Assembly (NCBI RefSeq): GCF_038066595.1
Contig: NZ_JBBUTH010000009.1
Span: 372,001-436,000, forward strand
DNA length: 64,000 bases
DNA from: Pseudaquabacterium inlustre
GTDB taxonomy: Bacteria; Pseudomonadota; Gammaproteobacteria; Burkholderiales; Burkholderiaceae_C
Direction: 5' to 3'
Shown in pieces: positions 24,824 through 34,142 of the stretch. Both the position numbers and the translations under genes were made by a program. How positions within the stretch are numbered: the stretch's first letter is position 1; the number at the start of each line of letters is the position of its first letter. The notes beneath the pieces are model-generated. The model made no database searches, had not been told where the DNA came from, and was given only the letters and a program-made list of their open reading frames with translations.

Positions 24824-26299
24824 TCATTCCGGCAAAGCCGCAAGCACCTCGCCGACCAGGCGGTCCACCGCCTCGATCGCATCGCCGCGCTGGTGCGAGA
24901 TGCCCATGCGCACGATGACCACGCCGCGCGAGGGCACCACCAGCGTGAACTGACCCATGAAGCCGCGGGCGAAGAAGGCGTCGCGTGGCGCGCTGGCAAA
25001 GCCCCAGGGCACCCCCCACTGGGGCAGCATGCTGCCGCCCAGGGTGTTGGTCCACCAGCCGGCGCCGTAGGCCGTGTCCAGCGTGGGCGTGGTGGCGTGG
25101 CGCACCCACCCCTCGGGCAGCACGCGCCGCCCGCCGGCCAGGCCATCGTTCAGGTACAGCTGGCCCAGGCGTGCCCAGTCGCGTGCCGGCGCGACGAACA
25201 TGCTGGCGCCGTTGGGCGTGTCGGTGGCGTCCACGGTCAGCGTCACGCCGTGCATGCCCAGCGGCCCGAACAGACGCTTCACCGCCAGGTCGTGCAGGGC
25301 CGCGGCACTGCCACCGGCGGCGTCGCGCAGCAGTCGCCCGGCCAGCACGAAGTGGCCGTCGCTGTAGGCCCAGCCCGCCCCCACCGGTGCCACCAGCGGC
25401 TGCTGCTGCAGCCAGCCGGCCTTGTCGCGCTCGATGAACAGCATGCGGCTGTTGGGGTCGGTGCCGCTGTTGTCCTGCCGCATCGCCAGGCCCGAGGTCT
25501 GGCGCAGCAGGTGATCGAGCGTGATCGCGGCGCGCGCATCGCCCGGCACCTGCCAGGCCGGGAACAGGCCGGGCCGGTCCGGCTGCAGGCGCCCCTGCTG
25601 CACCAGCACGCCGGCCAGGGCGTGGGTCAGCGACTTGGACATCGAGAAACCCAGCAGCGGCGTGGCCGGCCCGAGGCCCGGCGCGTACTGCTCGCCCACC
25701 ACGCGGCCGTGCTGCAGCACCACGATGGCCTGGGTGAACAGCGAGGGCCGCGCGGCATCGGGTTCGTCGAAGCCGCGCGCCAGGGCCTGCGCCAACGCGG
25801 GGTTCGCCGCAGCCACCGGCGCCGGGCCGGCGATGGCCGGCAGCTCGGGTGCCGGCCAGTGCGCCACCGGCGGCAGGCCGGCGCTGGCCGCGGGGGCGTC
25901 GCCCGGCCAGTCCACCAGACAACCCAGGCCGGGACGCCACTGCGCCTGGCTGGCCCAACCGCCGGCCAGCCGGGTGTGCACGCGGCCCTGGCCGGCATCC
26001 ACCTGCACATCGATCAGCGGCATCACCAGGCCCATCGCCCCCAGCGGCGCCACGCGCTGTCGCAGTGCATCAGCCAGTGGCAGGCCGCTGTGCAGCACAT
26101 CGATGCATATCAGCTGGCTGGTGAGCCCCGACGCCACGCGGGGCGCCTGCCCCAGCCCGCCGCTGGCGCAGCCCGCCAGCCCGACGGCTGCGGCGCTCAG
26201 CAGCCCCGCGGTCAAAGCCCTGGCACGGCGGCCATCGTGGTGGTGGGTGGCGATCGGTCGGGCGGCGATCGGTCGGACGGCGATCAGGCGGGGGGTCAT
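24824..26299 (-). CDS. Serine hydrolase lipoprotein, class C beta-lactamase family
   Basis: A 491-residue protein with a lipobox (LAGC, Cys44) preceded by a hydrophobic stretch at 28-43, so it should be lipid-anchored in the envelope. The beta-lactamase-like fold shows the SxxK nucleophile motif at S219-K222 (SMSK) and a YSD motif at 312-314 in place of YxN, plus a Gly-rich C-terminal strand. Such proteins include esterases and D-aminopeptidases as well as beta-lactamases, so resistance should not be inferred. The N-terminus before the hydrophobic core is made of RPIA repeats from a DNA tandem repeat. It follows the AraC regulator on the same strand. Confidence 0.85.
   Translation of the reverse strand: MTPRLIAVRPIAARPIATHHHDGRRARALTAGLLSAAAVGLAGCASGGLGQAPRVASGLTSQLICIDVLHSGLPLADALRQRVAPLGAMGLVMPLIDVQVDAGQGRVHTRLAGGWASQAQWRPGLGCLVDWPGDAPAASAGLPPVAHWPAPELPAIAGPAPVAAANPALAQALARGFDEPDAARPSLFTQAIVVLQHGRVVGEQYAPGLGPATPLLGFSMSKSLTHALAGVLVQQGRLQPDRPGLFPAWQVPGDARAAITLDHLLRQTSGLAMRQDNSGTDPNSRMLFIERDKAGWLQQQPLVAPVGAGWAYSDGHFVLAGRLLRDAAGGSAAALHDLAVKRLFGPLGMHGVTLTVDATDTPNGASMFVAPARDWARLGQLYLNDGLAGGRRVLPEGWVRHATTPTLDTAYGAGWWTNTLGGSMLPQWGVPWGFASAPRDAFFARGFMGQFTLVVPSRGVVIVRMGISHQRGDAIEAVDRLVGEVLAALPE
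26250..26294. repeat. Three 15-bp tandem repeats at the hydrolase N-terminus
   Basis: Three adjacent 15-base units start at 26250, 26265 and 26280 with the core GCGATCGGTCGG; the third is degenerate. They encode the repeated RPIA-type segment ahead of the lipoprotein signal and keep the frame if copy number changes. Confidence 0.8.
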
Positions 26300-26425
26300 C
26301 GGGCAGGCTCCAGGCTGTGGTCAGGGCCGCCACGATGCCCGCGGGTGGAACGGCACGCTCGCCGAAAGCCGCCGAATCCAGCGCCAGGCTGATCGAATCC
26401 GGAAATCAGCCAGCCCGGCGCGGGC

Positions 26426-27550
26426 TCAACGCCTTTCGGCCAGTGCCTGCGCGCGGAATTCGGTGGGCGTGAGGCCGGTGTCGGCCTTGAACGCCCGGTT
26501 GAACGGGCCCAGCGACTGGAATCCCGCCGCCGTGGCCAGGCTGAGCACCGGCACCTCGGCCTGGGCGGGATCGGCCAGCGCCTCGCGCGCCCAGGCGATG
26601 CGGTGGGCGTTGAGGTAGGCGTTGAAGTTGCGCTGGCCCAACTGACCATTGATGACCCGCCGCAGGCGGTACTCCGGCAGGCCCAGGTGGGCTGCCAGCG
26701 CACCGATGGTCAGGCCCTCGCGGCGGAAGATCTGTTCCTGCTGCATGGCCCGCTGCAGGCGCGACAACGCACCGGGATCGTCCGCGGCGGCGGCCGAGGC
26801 CACGCCGGCGGCCGCACCTGGCTCGCCAAGCCCGACCCGTCTGCCAGGCTGTGGTGCAGCCACAGGCCCCTGCGCGAGTGCCGGCGCAGCCGGCACCAGC
26901 AGCCACAGGCCGGGCGCCAGGCCCAGCAGCGCCGACGCCACGAAGGCGGCCACGGCACACAGCGCCAACGCGTCGACCAGCCCCACCCAGGTGCTGGATG
27001 CGCTGGCCGGCGACGGGATGCCGGCCACCGCCGACAGCACGCTGTAGCCCAGCACCACCGCCAGGATGCGCACACGCCAGCGGATGCGCGCCTCCACCAG
27101 GTCGCCCTGCCAGGACCGCAGCATCGGCCACAGCGCCGCCACGGCGAACAGGATCGGCCCCGCGCCGGCCAGCAGCGCCAGCGCGGGGTGGTGCCAGCGG
27201 GTGCAGTTGCCCAGGCTCATGCCCACCCAGACCAGCCACAGCGCGGCATGCCAGCGGCGCAAGCGGAACGCGTCGTCGAACAGGGCGCAGGCCAGCAGCC
27301 ACATCACCACCGGGTTGCCGTTCATCAGCGCCTGCAGCGGCCACTGCCAGCCCGGCAGCTGACCGGCCGCCACCTGGGCCGCCTGGGTGGATTGCAGCGC
27401 GTACGCGGCCGAGCCCAGGCACATCAGCACGCCCAGGCCCGCCGCCGGCACACGCGGCCCGCGCAGCAGGCGCCAGGCCAGCAACAACATCAGCGCCACG
27501 AAACCGCCGCGCAGACCGGCCTCGATCAGCGCCGCAGTCGGCGGATGCAC
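26426..27550 (-). CDS. Membrane-bound AraC-family regulator
   Basis: A 374-residue protein with about seven hydrophobic helices in the first 220 residues and a C-terminal AraC DNA-binding domain. The two helix-turn-helix units are around 281-302 (IGALAAHLGLPEYRLRRVI) and 334-367 (LATAAGFQSLGPFNRAFK), followed by TGLTPTEFR. The membrane half probably senses an envelope or membrane signal and the domain binds DNA from the membrane. The serine hydrolase lipoprotein lies 126 bases downstream on the same strand, so it may be regulated with it. DNA target sites were not identified. Confidence 0.87.
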   Translation of the reverse strand: MHPPTAALIEAGLRGGFVALMLLLAWRLLRGPRVPAAGLGVLMCLGSAAYALQSTQAAQVAAGQLPGWQWPLQALMNGNPVVMWLLACALFDDAFRLRRWHAALWLVWVGMSLGNCTRWHHPALALLAGAGPILFAVAALWPMLRSWQGDLVEARIRWRVRILAVVLGYSVLSAVAGIPSPASASSTWVGLVDALALCAVAAFVASALLGLAPGLWLLVPAAPALAQGPVAAPQPGRRVGLGEPGAAAGVASAAAADDPGALSRLQRAMQQEQIFRREGLTIGALAAHLGLPEYRLRRVINGQLGQRNFNAYLNAHRIAWAREALADPAQAEVPVLSLATAAGFQSLGPFNRAFKADTGLTPTEFRAQALAERR

Positions 27551-27583
27551 GGGCCGGCCCTGCCGTTCAGCGCCGGTGCGGCG

Positions 27584-28105
27584 TCACTGCACCGGGCCCT
27601 TGAGCCCGGCCGGCAGCGGCAAGGCCGCCACCTCGATGCCTTCGTCGGCCAGCGCCGCGCGCTCCTCGGGCGAGGCCAGGCCGCGGATGCCACGCTGCTC
27701 GGTCTCACCGTAATGGATGCGCCGGGCTTCCTCGGGGAAGCGTTCGCCGACATCCTCGGTGTTCTTCAGCACGTGCTGCACGGCCTGGAGCCACAGCGCC
27801 TGCAACGCAGCCGGAGCGGCTGGCCCGTCGGCAGTGGCTGGCGCCGCCGCTGCAGGCTGGGCGGGCGCGGGACCGGCGCCCGGTGCCTGGGCACGCGCGT
27901 CATGCGGCGCGGCGGGCGGCGCGGTCGGCGCGCGTGCGCCGGACAGGTTCAGCCGCGGCGCACTCAGCTGCTTGGTGATGGCCCGGTCGGCGCACAGCGG
28001 GCATTCCAGTCGGCCGTCGGCCAGCTGCGTCTGGAAGTCGTCTTCCGACGCGAACCAGCCTTCGAAGCCGTGGCCCTGGCCACAGCGCAGGTCGAGCACC
28101 TTCAT
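27584..28105 (-). CDS. DUF1178 protein
   Basis: A 173-residue protein of the DUF1178 family, recognised by the N-terminus MKVLDLRCGQGHGFEGWF and a CPLC pair at about 36-39 that with Cys8 and His12 could bind a metal. A low-complexity Ala/Pro-rich middle (about 55-100) is followed by the conserved C-terminal part with EEARRIHYGE. Function is unknown. It lies downstream of the NUDIX gene at the end of the nuo run. No ribosome-binding site is seen; a GATAAT box is nine bases before the ATG, so it may also have its own leaderless transcript. Confidence 0.85.
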   Translation of the reverse strand: MKVLDLRCGQGHGFEGWFASEDDFQTQLADGRLECPLCADRAITKQLSAPRLNLSGARAPTAPPAAPHDARAQAPGAGPAPAQPAAAAPATADGPAAPAALQALWLQAVQHVLKNTEDVGERFPEEARRIHYGETEQRGIRGLASPEERAALADEGIEVAALPLPAGLKGPVQ

Positions 28106-28114
28106 CGTGCCGAC

Positions 28115-28120
28115 ATTATC
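28115..28120 (-). promoter_or_regulatory. GATAAT -10 box directly before the DUF1178 gene
   Basis: Minus-strand GATAAT nine bases before the ATG, in the 27-base gap after the NUDIX gene. It would give a transcript beginning at or within about three bases of the start codon. No -35 was recognised. Confidence 0.45.
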
Positions 28121-28132
28121 CGCGGCCGGCGT

Positions 28133-28741
28133 TCAGGGTGCCGGACGCCAGTCCAGAACCCATGCGCCGGCCTGCCAGCGCTGCAGCCACTGCAGGCCGA
28201 TCAGCGTCTTGGCGTCGGTGACCTCGCCGCGACCGGCCAGCGCATCGAGCTCGTCGACGGTGAGCATCAGCAGGTCGATGTGCTCGCCGTGGTCGAGTTG
28301 CCGATCGCCCAGCGACAGGCCGCGGGCGAACCACAGCTCGATGCCTTCGGTGGAATAGGCGCAGGCGTTGTGGATGACGCCGGCACGCGCCCACTCGGCG
28401 GCGCGGTAGCCGGTTTCCTCGGCCAGCTCGCGGCGTGCGCAGCTCAGGATGCTCTCGCCCGGATCCAGCTTGCCGGCCGGGAACTCGATCAGCACCTGCC
28501 CCACCGGGTAGCGGAACTGGCGTTCCATCACCAGGCGGCCGTCGTCGAGCAGTGGAATCACCATCACCGCGCCGGGGTGCACGATGTACTCGCGCGTGGC
28601 GGCATCGCCGCCGGGCAGCGTCACGGTGTCGCGGCGCACATCCAGCAGACGCCCCCGGAACACCTGCTCGCCTTCGGCGAACTGCTCCAGCAGGTGGGCG
28701 TCGCTGGCGCCGGAGGGCGCCAGTGCCCCGCGCTCAGTCAT
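28133..28741 (-). CDS. NUDIX hydrolase, ADP-ribose pyrophosphatase type
   Basis: A 202-residue hydrolase with a complete Nudix box: Gly of AGK, then KLDPG, Glu, SILSCAR, REL, Ala, EE, Thr, Gly, Tyr, about residues 93-115, the metal-binding catalytic helix. The flanking sequence (FRYPVGQVLIEFPAG before it) matches the ADP-ribose pyrophosphatase branch, which cleaves ADP-ribose to AMP and ribose 5-phosphate. It overlaps the DUF2818 gene by eight bases and belongs to the tail of the nuo operon, fitting a link with NAD turnover. Confidence 0.9.
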   Translation of the reverse strand: MTERGALAPSGASDAHLLEQFAEGEQVFRGRLLDVRRDTVTLPGGDAATREYIVHPGAVMVIPLLDDGRLVMERQFRYPVGQVLIEFPAGKLDPGESILSCARRELAEETGYRAAEWARAGVIHNACAYSTEGIELWFARGLSLGDRQLDHGEHIDLLMLTVDELDALAGRGEVTDAKTLIGLQWLQRWQAGAWVLDWRPAP

Positions 28742-29039
28742 CGTGACCGCGACGCAGGTAGCGCCAGGTGAAGCCGGGGAAGGCGAAGGTCAGCATCAGG
28801 CACAGCGCCACGGCATAGAACTGCGAGCCCTGCGGGCTGCGCTGGCCGATGCGGGCCTCGATCAGCATGCCCAGACCGACCGTCACGCCGGTGAGCAGCA
28901 CCAGTTCCAGCAGACGCCAGCCCAGCGCCTTGGGCGCGCGCAGCGGCCCCACCAGCAGCACGCGCTCGGTGACGAAGGGCAGGTTCGCGGCCACGAAGCC
29001 CAGCAGCAGCAGCAGCCAGGCCTGTGCGGTGGTCGACAT
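28734..29039 (-). CDS. DUF2818 membrane protein, nuo-linked
   Basis: A 101-residue protein with three hydrophobic helices (about 6-24, 42-62 and 75-93) and the family pattern FVAANLPFVTERVLL. DUF2818 proteins are found next to nuoN in betaproteobacteria, as here, 41 bases after its stop. A role in complex I assembly or membrane packing is possible but not shown. Overlap with the NUDIX start indicates coupled translation. Confidence 0.85.
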   Translation of the reverse strand: MSTTAQAWLLLLLGFVAANLPFVTERVLLVGPLRAPKALGWRLLELVLLTGVTVGLGMLIEARIGQRSPQGSQFYAVALCLMLTFAFPGFTWRYLRRGHDD

Positions 29040-29080
29040 CGGCGAGGGATCGGGGGCGTGCGTGGCCGGGCGGCGACCGC

Positions 29081-30562
29081 TCAGGTGGCCAGGGCCTTCA
29101 GGATGGCGTCACGGCACATGGCCATCAGGCCACCGGGCAGCAGGCCGAAGGCCAGCACGGCCGCGCCGTTCAGCGCCAGCAGTGCGCTGACACCCGCGCT
29201 GCGCACCGGACGCGACCTGTCGGCCGGCGCGTCGAAGTACATCACCTTCACGATGCGCAGGTAGTAGAACGCGCCGATCAGGCTCAGCACCACGGCGAAG
29301 ATGGCCAGACCGATGTAGAACGGCAGGTTGGTGGTGATCAGCGCCTGCAGGATGGCCAGCTTGGCGTAGAAGCCCACCATCGGCGGCACGCCGGCCAGCG
29401 AGAACATGAAGACAGTCATCACGCCGGCCAGCCACGGTGCGCGTTGGTTCAGGCCCGCGAGGTCGGAGATCTCCTCGGCCTCGAATCCCTGGCGGCTGAT
29501 GAACATGATCAGGCCGAAGGTGCCCAGCGAGGTGAGCACATAGGTCACCGCGTAGAACATCGCCGACGAGTAGGCGTTGCCGGCCGACAGCGTGTTGCCG
29601 CTCACCACGCCGGCGGTCATGCCAAGCAGCATGAAGCCCATCTGCGAGATGGTGGAGTAGGCCAGCATGCGCTTCAGGTTGGTCTGCGCGATGGCGGCCA
29701 GGTTGCCCACCACCAGCGAGCACACGGCCAGCACCACCAGCATCTGCTGCCAGTCGACCGCCAGACCCAGCATGCCCTCGACCAGCAGACGGATGGTGAT
29801 CGCGAACGCGGCCAGCTTGGGCGCGCCACCGATCATCAGCGTGACGGCCGTCGGGGCACCCTGGTAGACGTCGGGCACCCACATGTGGAACGGCACCACA
29901 CCCAGCTTGAAGGCCAGGCCGGCGACGACGAACACCACGCCGAAGGTCAGCACGGTGGGGTTGATGCGGCCGGTGCCGATGGCGGTGAAGACCTCGTTGA
30001 TCTCCAGCGACTTGGTGGCGCCGTACATCATCGACAGGCCGTAGAGCAGGAAGCCCGAGGCCAGCGCGCCCAGCACGAAGTACTTCATCGCGGCCTCGGT
30101 GGACACGCCGTGGTCACGGCGCAGCGCCACCAGCGCGTACAGCGACAGGCTCATCAGCTCCAGGCCGATGTAGACGACCAGGAAGTTGTTGGCCGACACC
30201 ATCACCGCGATGCCCAGCAACGAGAACATGGTCAGCGAGAAGAACTCGCCCTTGAGCATGTCACGCGCCGCGATGTAGGGCTGGGCGTAGGCCACGGCCA
30301 CCATGGTGGCCACCACCGCGAAGAAGGCCAGCAGATGACCCATCGGGTCGCTGACCATCATGCGCTGCATGCCGTAGACGGTGGCGCCGTCGTTGTAGTA
30401 CGCCAGGTGCATGGCCGCCACGGCGGCCAGGCCCAGCTGACACAGCCAGAAGGTGGGACGGCGCTGCTCGTCGGTGACGAACAGGTCGACCAGCGCCACC
30501 ACGCAGGCGGCCAGCAGCAGCAGCGCCTCGGGGTAGACGACGAGCCAGTTCATTGCATTCAT
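29081..30562 (-). CDS. nuoN: NADH-quinone oxidoreductase subunit N
   Basis: A 493-residue antiporter-like membrane subunit with about 14 helices, one of the three proton-pumping modules of complex I. The core proton-antiport signature is visible around YSTISQMGFMLLGM, with the conserved lysines of the discontinuous helices nearby and LAGVPPMVGFYAKL further on. It is the last of the fourteen nuo genes and is followed by DUF2818. A second ATG three codons in is an equally possible start. Confidence 0.96.
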   Translation of the reverse strand: MNAMNWLVVYPEALLLLAACVVALVDLFVTDEQRRPTFWLCQLGLAAVAAMHLAYYNDGATVYGMQRMMVSDPMGHLLAFFAVVATMVAVAYAQPYIAARDMLKGEFFSLTMFSLLGIAVMVSANNFLVVYIGLELMSLSLYALVALRRDHGVSTEAAMKYFVLGALASGFLLYGLSMMYGATKSLEINEVFTAIGTGRINPTVLTFGVVFVVAGLAFKLGVVPFHMWVPDVYQGAPTAVTLMIGGAPKLAAFAITIRLLVEGMLGLAVDWQQMLVVLAVCSLVVGNLAAIAQTNLKRMLAYSTISQMGFMLLGMTAGVVSGNTLSAGNAYSSAMFYAVTYVLTSLGTFGLIMFISRQGFEAEEISDLAGLNQRAPWLAGVMTVFMFSLAGVPPMVGFYAKLAILQALITTNLPFYIGLAIFAVVLSLIGAFYYLRIVKVMYFDAPADRSRPVRSAGVSALLALNGAAVLAFGLLPGGLMAMCRDAILKALAT

Positions 30563-30588
30563 GTTCTAGATCCTGGTGCGACGGGCGC

Positions 30589-32070
30589 TCACTGCAGCTT
30601 GGACATCGCGACGTGCTTCAGCAGCTCGGTGACCGAGACGTGCATCACGTCGGTGAAGGGCTTGGGATACACGCCCATCCACAGCGTGGCGATCGCCAGC
30701 ACGGCCATCAGCAGGAACTCACGGCCGTTGATGTCGGTGAGGTTGCGGACCTCGTCGTTGGTGACCGCGCCGAAGTACACGCGCTTGTACATCCACAGCG
30801 TGTAGGCAGCGCCGAACACCAGGGCCGTGGCGGCCAGCGCGCCCAGCCAGAAGTTCACCTTCACAGTGCCCAGGATCACCATCCACTCGCCGACGAAGCC
30901 GCCGGTGGCCGGCAGGCCGCAGTTGGCCATCGCGAAGAACAGCGCGAACGCCGCGAACTTGGGCATGGTGTTGACCACGCCGCCGTAGGTGGCAATGTCA
31001 CGGCTGTGCACGCGGTCGTACAGCACGCCGATGGCCAGGAACATGGCGCCCGACACGAAGCCGTGGCTGATCATCTGCACGATGGCGCCCGAGACACCCA
31101 GCTCGTTGAAGATGAAGAAGCCCAGCGTCACGAAGCCCATGTGCGCGATGGACGAGTAGGCCACCAGCTTCTTCATGTCCTGCTGCACCAGGGCGACCAG
31201 GCCGATGTAGATCACCGCCACCAGGCTCAGTGCGATCATGAACCAGGCGTATTCACGCGAGGCATCGGGGGCGATCGGCATCGAGAAGCGCAGGAAGCCA
31301 TAGGCGCCCAGCTTCAGCATGATGGCCGCCAGCACCACCGAACCGCCAGTGGGCGCTTCGACGTGGGCGTCGGGCAGCCAGGTGTGCACCGGCCACATCG
31401 GCACCTTGACCGAGAAGGCCGCGAAGAAGGCGAAGAACAGCAGTGTCTGCGCGCTCAACGGCAGCGGCAGCTTGTGCCAGGCGGCGATGTCGAAGCTGCC
31501 ACCCGACTTGTAGTACAGGTAGATCAGCGCCACCAGCATCAGCAGCGAGCCGGCCAGCGTGTACAGGAAGAACTTGAACGCCGCGTACACCCGGCGCGGG
31601 CCGCCCCAGACGCCGATGATGATGTACATCGGGATCAGCGTGGCCTCGAAGAACACGTAGAACAGCAGACCGTCGGCCGCCGCGAACACGCCCACCATCA
31701 GGCCCGACAGGACCAGGAACGCGCCCATGTACTGGTGAACGCGCTCGGTGATCACCTCCCACGCGGCGATGACCACGATCACCGTGATGAACGCGGTGAG
31801 CAGCACGAACCACACCGAGATGCCATCGACACCCAGGTGGTAGCGCACGTTGAAGCGCTCGATCCACGGCAGGTTCTCCTGGAACTGCAGCGCCGCGGTG
31901 TCGAGGTGGAAGCCGGTGATCAGCGGCAGCGTGACCAGGAAGCTGACCAGCGCGCCCAGCAGCGCCACCCAGCGCACCGTGCCCGCGTTGTCGTCCCGGC
32001 CGATGGCCAGCAGCAGGATGCCGAACGCGATCGGCAGCCAGATCGAAACACTCAGAAGACCAAAGCCCAT
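30589..32070 (-). CDS. nuoM: NADH-quinone oxidoreductase subunit M
   Basis: A 493-residue antiporter-like subunit of the complex I membrane arm. Conserved features are the helix-5 glutamate region (FFEATLIPMYIIIGVWGG), PVHTWLPDAHVEAPT and VAYSSIAHMGF. Length matches E. coli NuoM (509). It lies 26 bases upstream of nuoN and 22 bases after nuoL. No oddity was seen. Confidence 0.97.
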   Translation of the reverse strand: MGFGLLSVSIWLPIAFGILLLAIGRDDNAGTVRWVALLGALVSFLVTLPLITGFHLDTAALQFQENLPWIERFNVRYHLGVDGISVWFVLLTAFITVIVVIAAWEVITERVHQYMGAFLVLSGLMVGVFAAADGLLFYVFFEATLIPMYIIIGVWGGPRRVYAAFKFFLYTLAGSLLMLVALIYLYYKSGGSFDIAAWHKLPLPLSAQTLLFFAFFAAFSVKVPMWPVHTWLPDAHVEAPTGGSVVLAAIMLKLGAYGFLRFSMPIAPDASREYAWFMIALSLVAVIYIGLVALVQQDMKKLVAYSSIAHMGFVTLGFFIFNELGVSGAIVQMISHGFVSGAMFLAIGVLYDRVHSRDIATYGGVVNTMPKFAAFALFFAMANCGLPATGGFVGEWMVILGTVKVNFWLGALAATALVFGAAYTLWMYKRVYFGAVTNDEVRNLTDINGREFLLMAVLAIATLWMGVYPKPFTDVMHVSVTELLKHVAMSKLQ

Positions 32071-32092
32071 TCTTGTTCTCCGCCCTGCCCGT

Positions 32093-34120
32093 TCAGCGAC
32101 CGGCCACGCCGGACAGCGCCGGCCACAGTTGCCAGGTCAGCAGGCCGAACACGCCCAGCAGCATCACCAGGGCATACCAGTAAAGGTGACCGGTCTGCAC
32201 CAGCCGGGTGAGGCCGGCGAATGCGCCGACCAGGCGCGCCGAGCCATTGATCAGCAGCCCGTCGATCAGGCCCTGGTCGCCGCCCTTCCACAGGCCGCGG
32301 CCCAGCAGGCGGGCACCAGCGGCCAGCACATGCTCGTTGAACCAGTCGAAGAAATACTTGTTCTCGAGGATCACGATCACCGGACGCAGCACCTTGGCGA
32401 ACATCGTCGGGATGCTGGGCGCGACCATGTAGAACACGAAGGCCGTGGCCACACCACCCATGGCCAGCCAGAACGGCAGCGTGCCGAAGGCATGCATGGC
32501 CATCGCGGCGGCACCGTGGAACTCGGCGGCCAGTTCCTTCATCGCATGGTGGTGCTCACCGTTGACGAAGATCGCGTCCTTGAAGAAGTCGCCGTACAGC
32601 ATCGGCTGGATGGCCAGGTAGCCGATCACCACCGAGGGGATGGCCAGCAGCACCAGCGGCAGCGTGACGACCCAGGGCGACTCGTGCGGCGTGTGGTCAT
32701 GACCATGCCCGTGATCTTCGTCGTGGTGGTCGTGCTCACCCGGGAACGGTTTGTGGTGGAAGTGCTCCTTGCCGTGGAAGACCAGGAAGTACATCCGGAA
32801 CGAGTAGAAGGCCGTGACGAACACGCCGCAGACCACCGCGAAGTAGGCCCAGTGCGCCGCCGGCAGATGGCTGGCGTGCACCGCCTCGATGATCGAATCC
32901 TTCGAGTAGAAGCCGGCGAAGAACGGCGTGCCGATCAGCGCCAGGCTGCCCAGCAGCGAGGTGATCCAGGTGATCTTCATGTGCTTCCACAGACCACCCA
33001 TGTTGCGGATGTCCTGGTCGTGGTGCATGCCCATGATCACCGAGCCGGCGCCCAGGAACAGCAGCGCCTTGAAGAACGCGTGGGTCATCAGGTGGAACAC
33101 GGCCACCGAATAGGCCGAGACGCCCAGTGCCACGGTCATGTAGCCCAGCTGCGACAGCGTGGAGTAGGCCACCACGCGCTTGATGTCGTTCTGGATGATG
33201 CCCAGGAAGCCCATGAACAGCGCCGTGATCGAGCCGATCACCAGCACGAAGTTCAGCGCGGCGTCGCTCAGTTCGTACAGCGGCGACATGCGCGCCACCA
33301 TGAAGATGCCGGCCGTCACCATCGTGGCGGCGTGGATCAGCGCCGAGATCGGCGTCGGACCTTCCATCGAATCGGGCAGCCACACGTGCAACGGGAACTG
33401 CGCGCTCTTGCCCATGGCGCCGATGAACAGGCAGATGCAGGCCACCGACAACAGCATCCAGTCGGTGCCGGGGAAGCTCAGCTTGGCCAGGTCATTGGCC
33501 TTGGCGAAGGTTTCGCCGTAGTTCAGCGTGCCGGCGTAGGCGGCGATCAGGCCGATGCCCAGGATGAAGCCGAAGTCGCCGACCCGGTTCACCAGGAAGG
33601 CCTTCATGTTGGCGAAGATGGCCGTCGGCTTGGTGTACCAGAAGCCGATCAGCAGGTACGACACCAGGCCCACCGCTTCCCAGCCGAAGAACAGCTGCAG
33701 GAAGTTGTTGCTCATGACCAGCATGAGCATCGAGAAGGTGAACAGCGAGATGTACGAGAAGAAGCGCTGGTAGCCCGGGTCCTCGTGCATGTAGCCGATG
33801 GTGTAGACGTGCACCATCAGCGACACGAAGGTCACCACGCACATCATCATTGCGGTCAGGCCGTCGACCAGGAAGCCGACTTCCATCTTGAAGTCGCCCA
33901 GCACCATCCACTCGTACACGGTGCCCGAGTAGCGGGCGCCGTGGATGACGTCGTTGAGCGTCATCGCCGAGATCACGAACGCGACCAGCACGCCCAGGAT
34001 GGTGACCGTGTGCGCACCGGCGCGGCCGATGGCCTTGCCGAAGAAGCCGGCCAGCGTGGCGCCAACCAGCGGCGCCAGTGGCACCGCCAGCAGCAGCGTG
34101 GGATTCAATGTTGCAGCCAT
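32093..34120 (-). CDS. nuoL: NADH-quinone oxidoreductase subunit L
   Basis: A 675-residue subunit, the most distal pumping module of complex I, with a C-terminal extension that corresponds to the long lateral helix HL and a final membrane helix. Motifs include FFGWEAVGLVSYLLIGFW, PLHVWLPDSMEGPTPISALIHAATMV and VVAYSTLSQLGYM. A His/Asp-rich loop (about 455-475, GEHDHHDEDHGHGHDH) is notable and could bind metal or simply be a variable loop. Confidence 0.97.
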   Translation of the reverse strand: MAATLNPTLLLAVPLAPLVGATLAGFFGKAIGRAGAHTVTILGVLVAFVISAMTLNDVIHGARYSGTVYEWMVLGDFKMEVGFLVDGLTAMMMCVVTFVSLMVHVYTIGYMHEDPGYQRFFSYISLFTFSMLMLVMSNNFLQLFFGWEAVGLVSYLLIGFWYTKPTAIFANMKAFLVNRVGDFGFILGIGLIAAYAGTLNYGETFAKANDLAKLSFPGTDWMLLSVACICLFIGAMGKSAQFPLHVWLPDSMEGPTPISALIHAATMVTAGIFMVARMSPLYELSDAALNFVLVIGSITALFMGFLGIIQNDIKRVVAYSTLSQLGYMTVALGVSAYSVAVFHLMTHAFFKALLFLGAGSVIMGMHHDQDIRNMGGLWKHMKITWITSLLGSLALIGTPFFAGFYSKDSIIEAVHASHLPAAHWAYFAVVCGVFVTAFYSFRMYFLVFHGKEHFHHKPFPGEHDHHDEDHGHGHDHTPHESPWVVTLPLVLLAIPSVVIGYLAIQPMLYGDFFKDAIFVNGEHHHAMKELAAEFHGAAAMAMHAFGTLPFWLAMGGVATAFVFYMVAPSIPTMFAKVLRPVIVILENKYFFDWFNEHVLAAGARLLGRGLWKGGDQGLIDGLLINGSARLVGAFAGLTRLVQTGHLYWYALVMLLGVFGLLTWQLWPALSGVAGR

Positions 34121-34142
34121 GTTGTTGTGCCCTGCCTCAGCC

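Noticed and set aside
24824..26299. An antibiotic-resistance beta-lactamase
   Set aside because: SxxK and YSD fit the wide class C-like serine hydrolase family, and no KTG-box context or resistance neighbours were seen.
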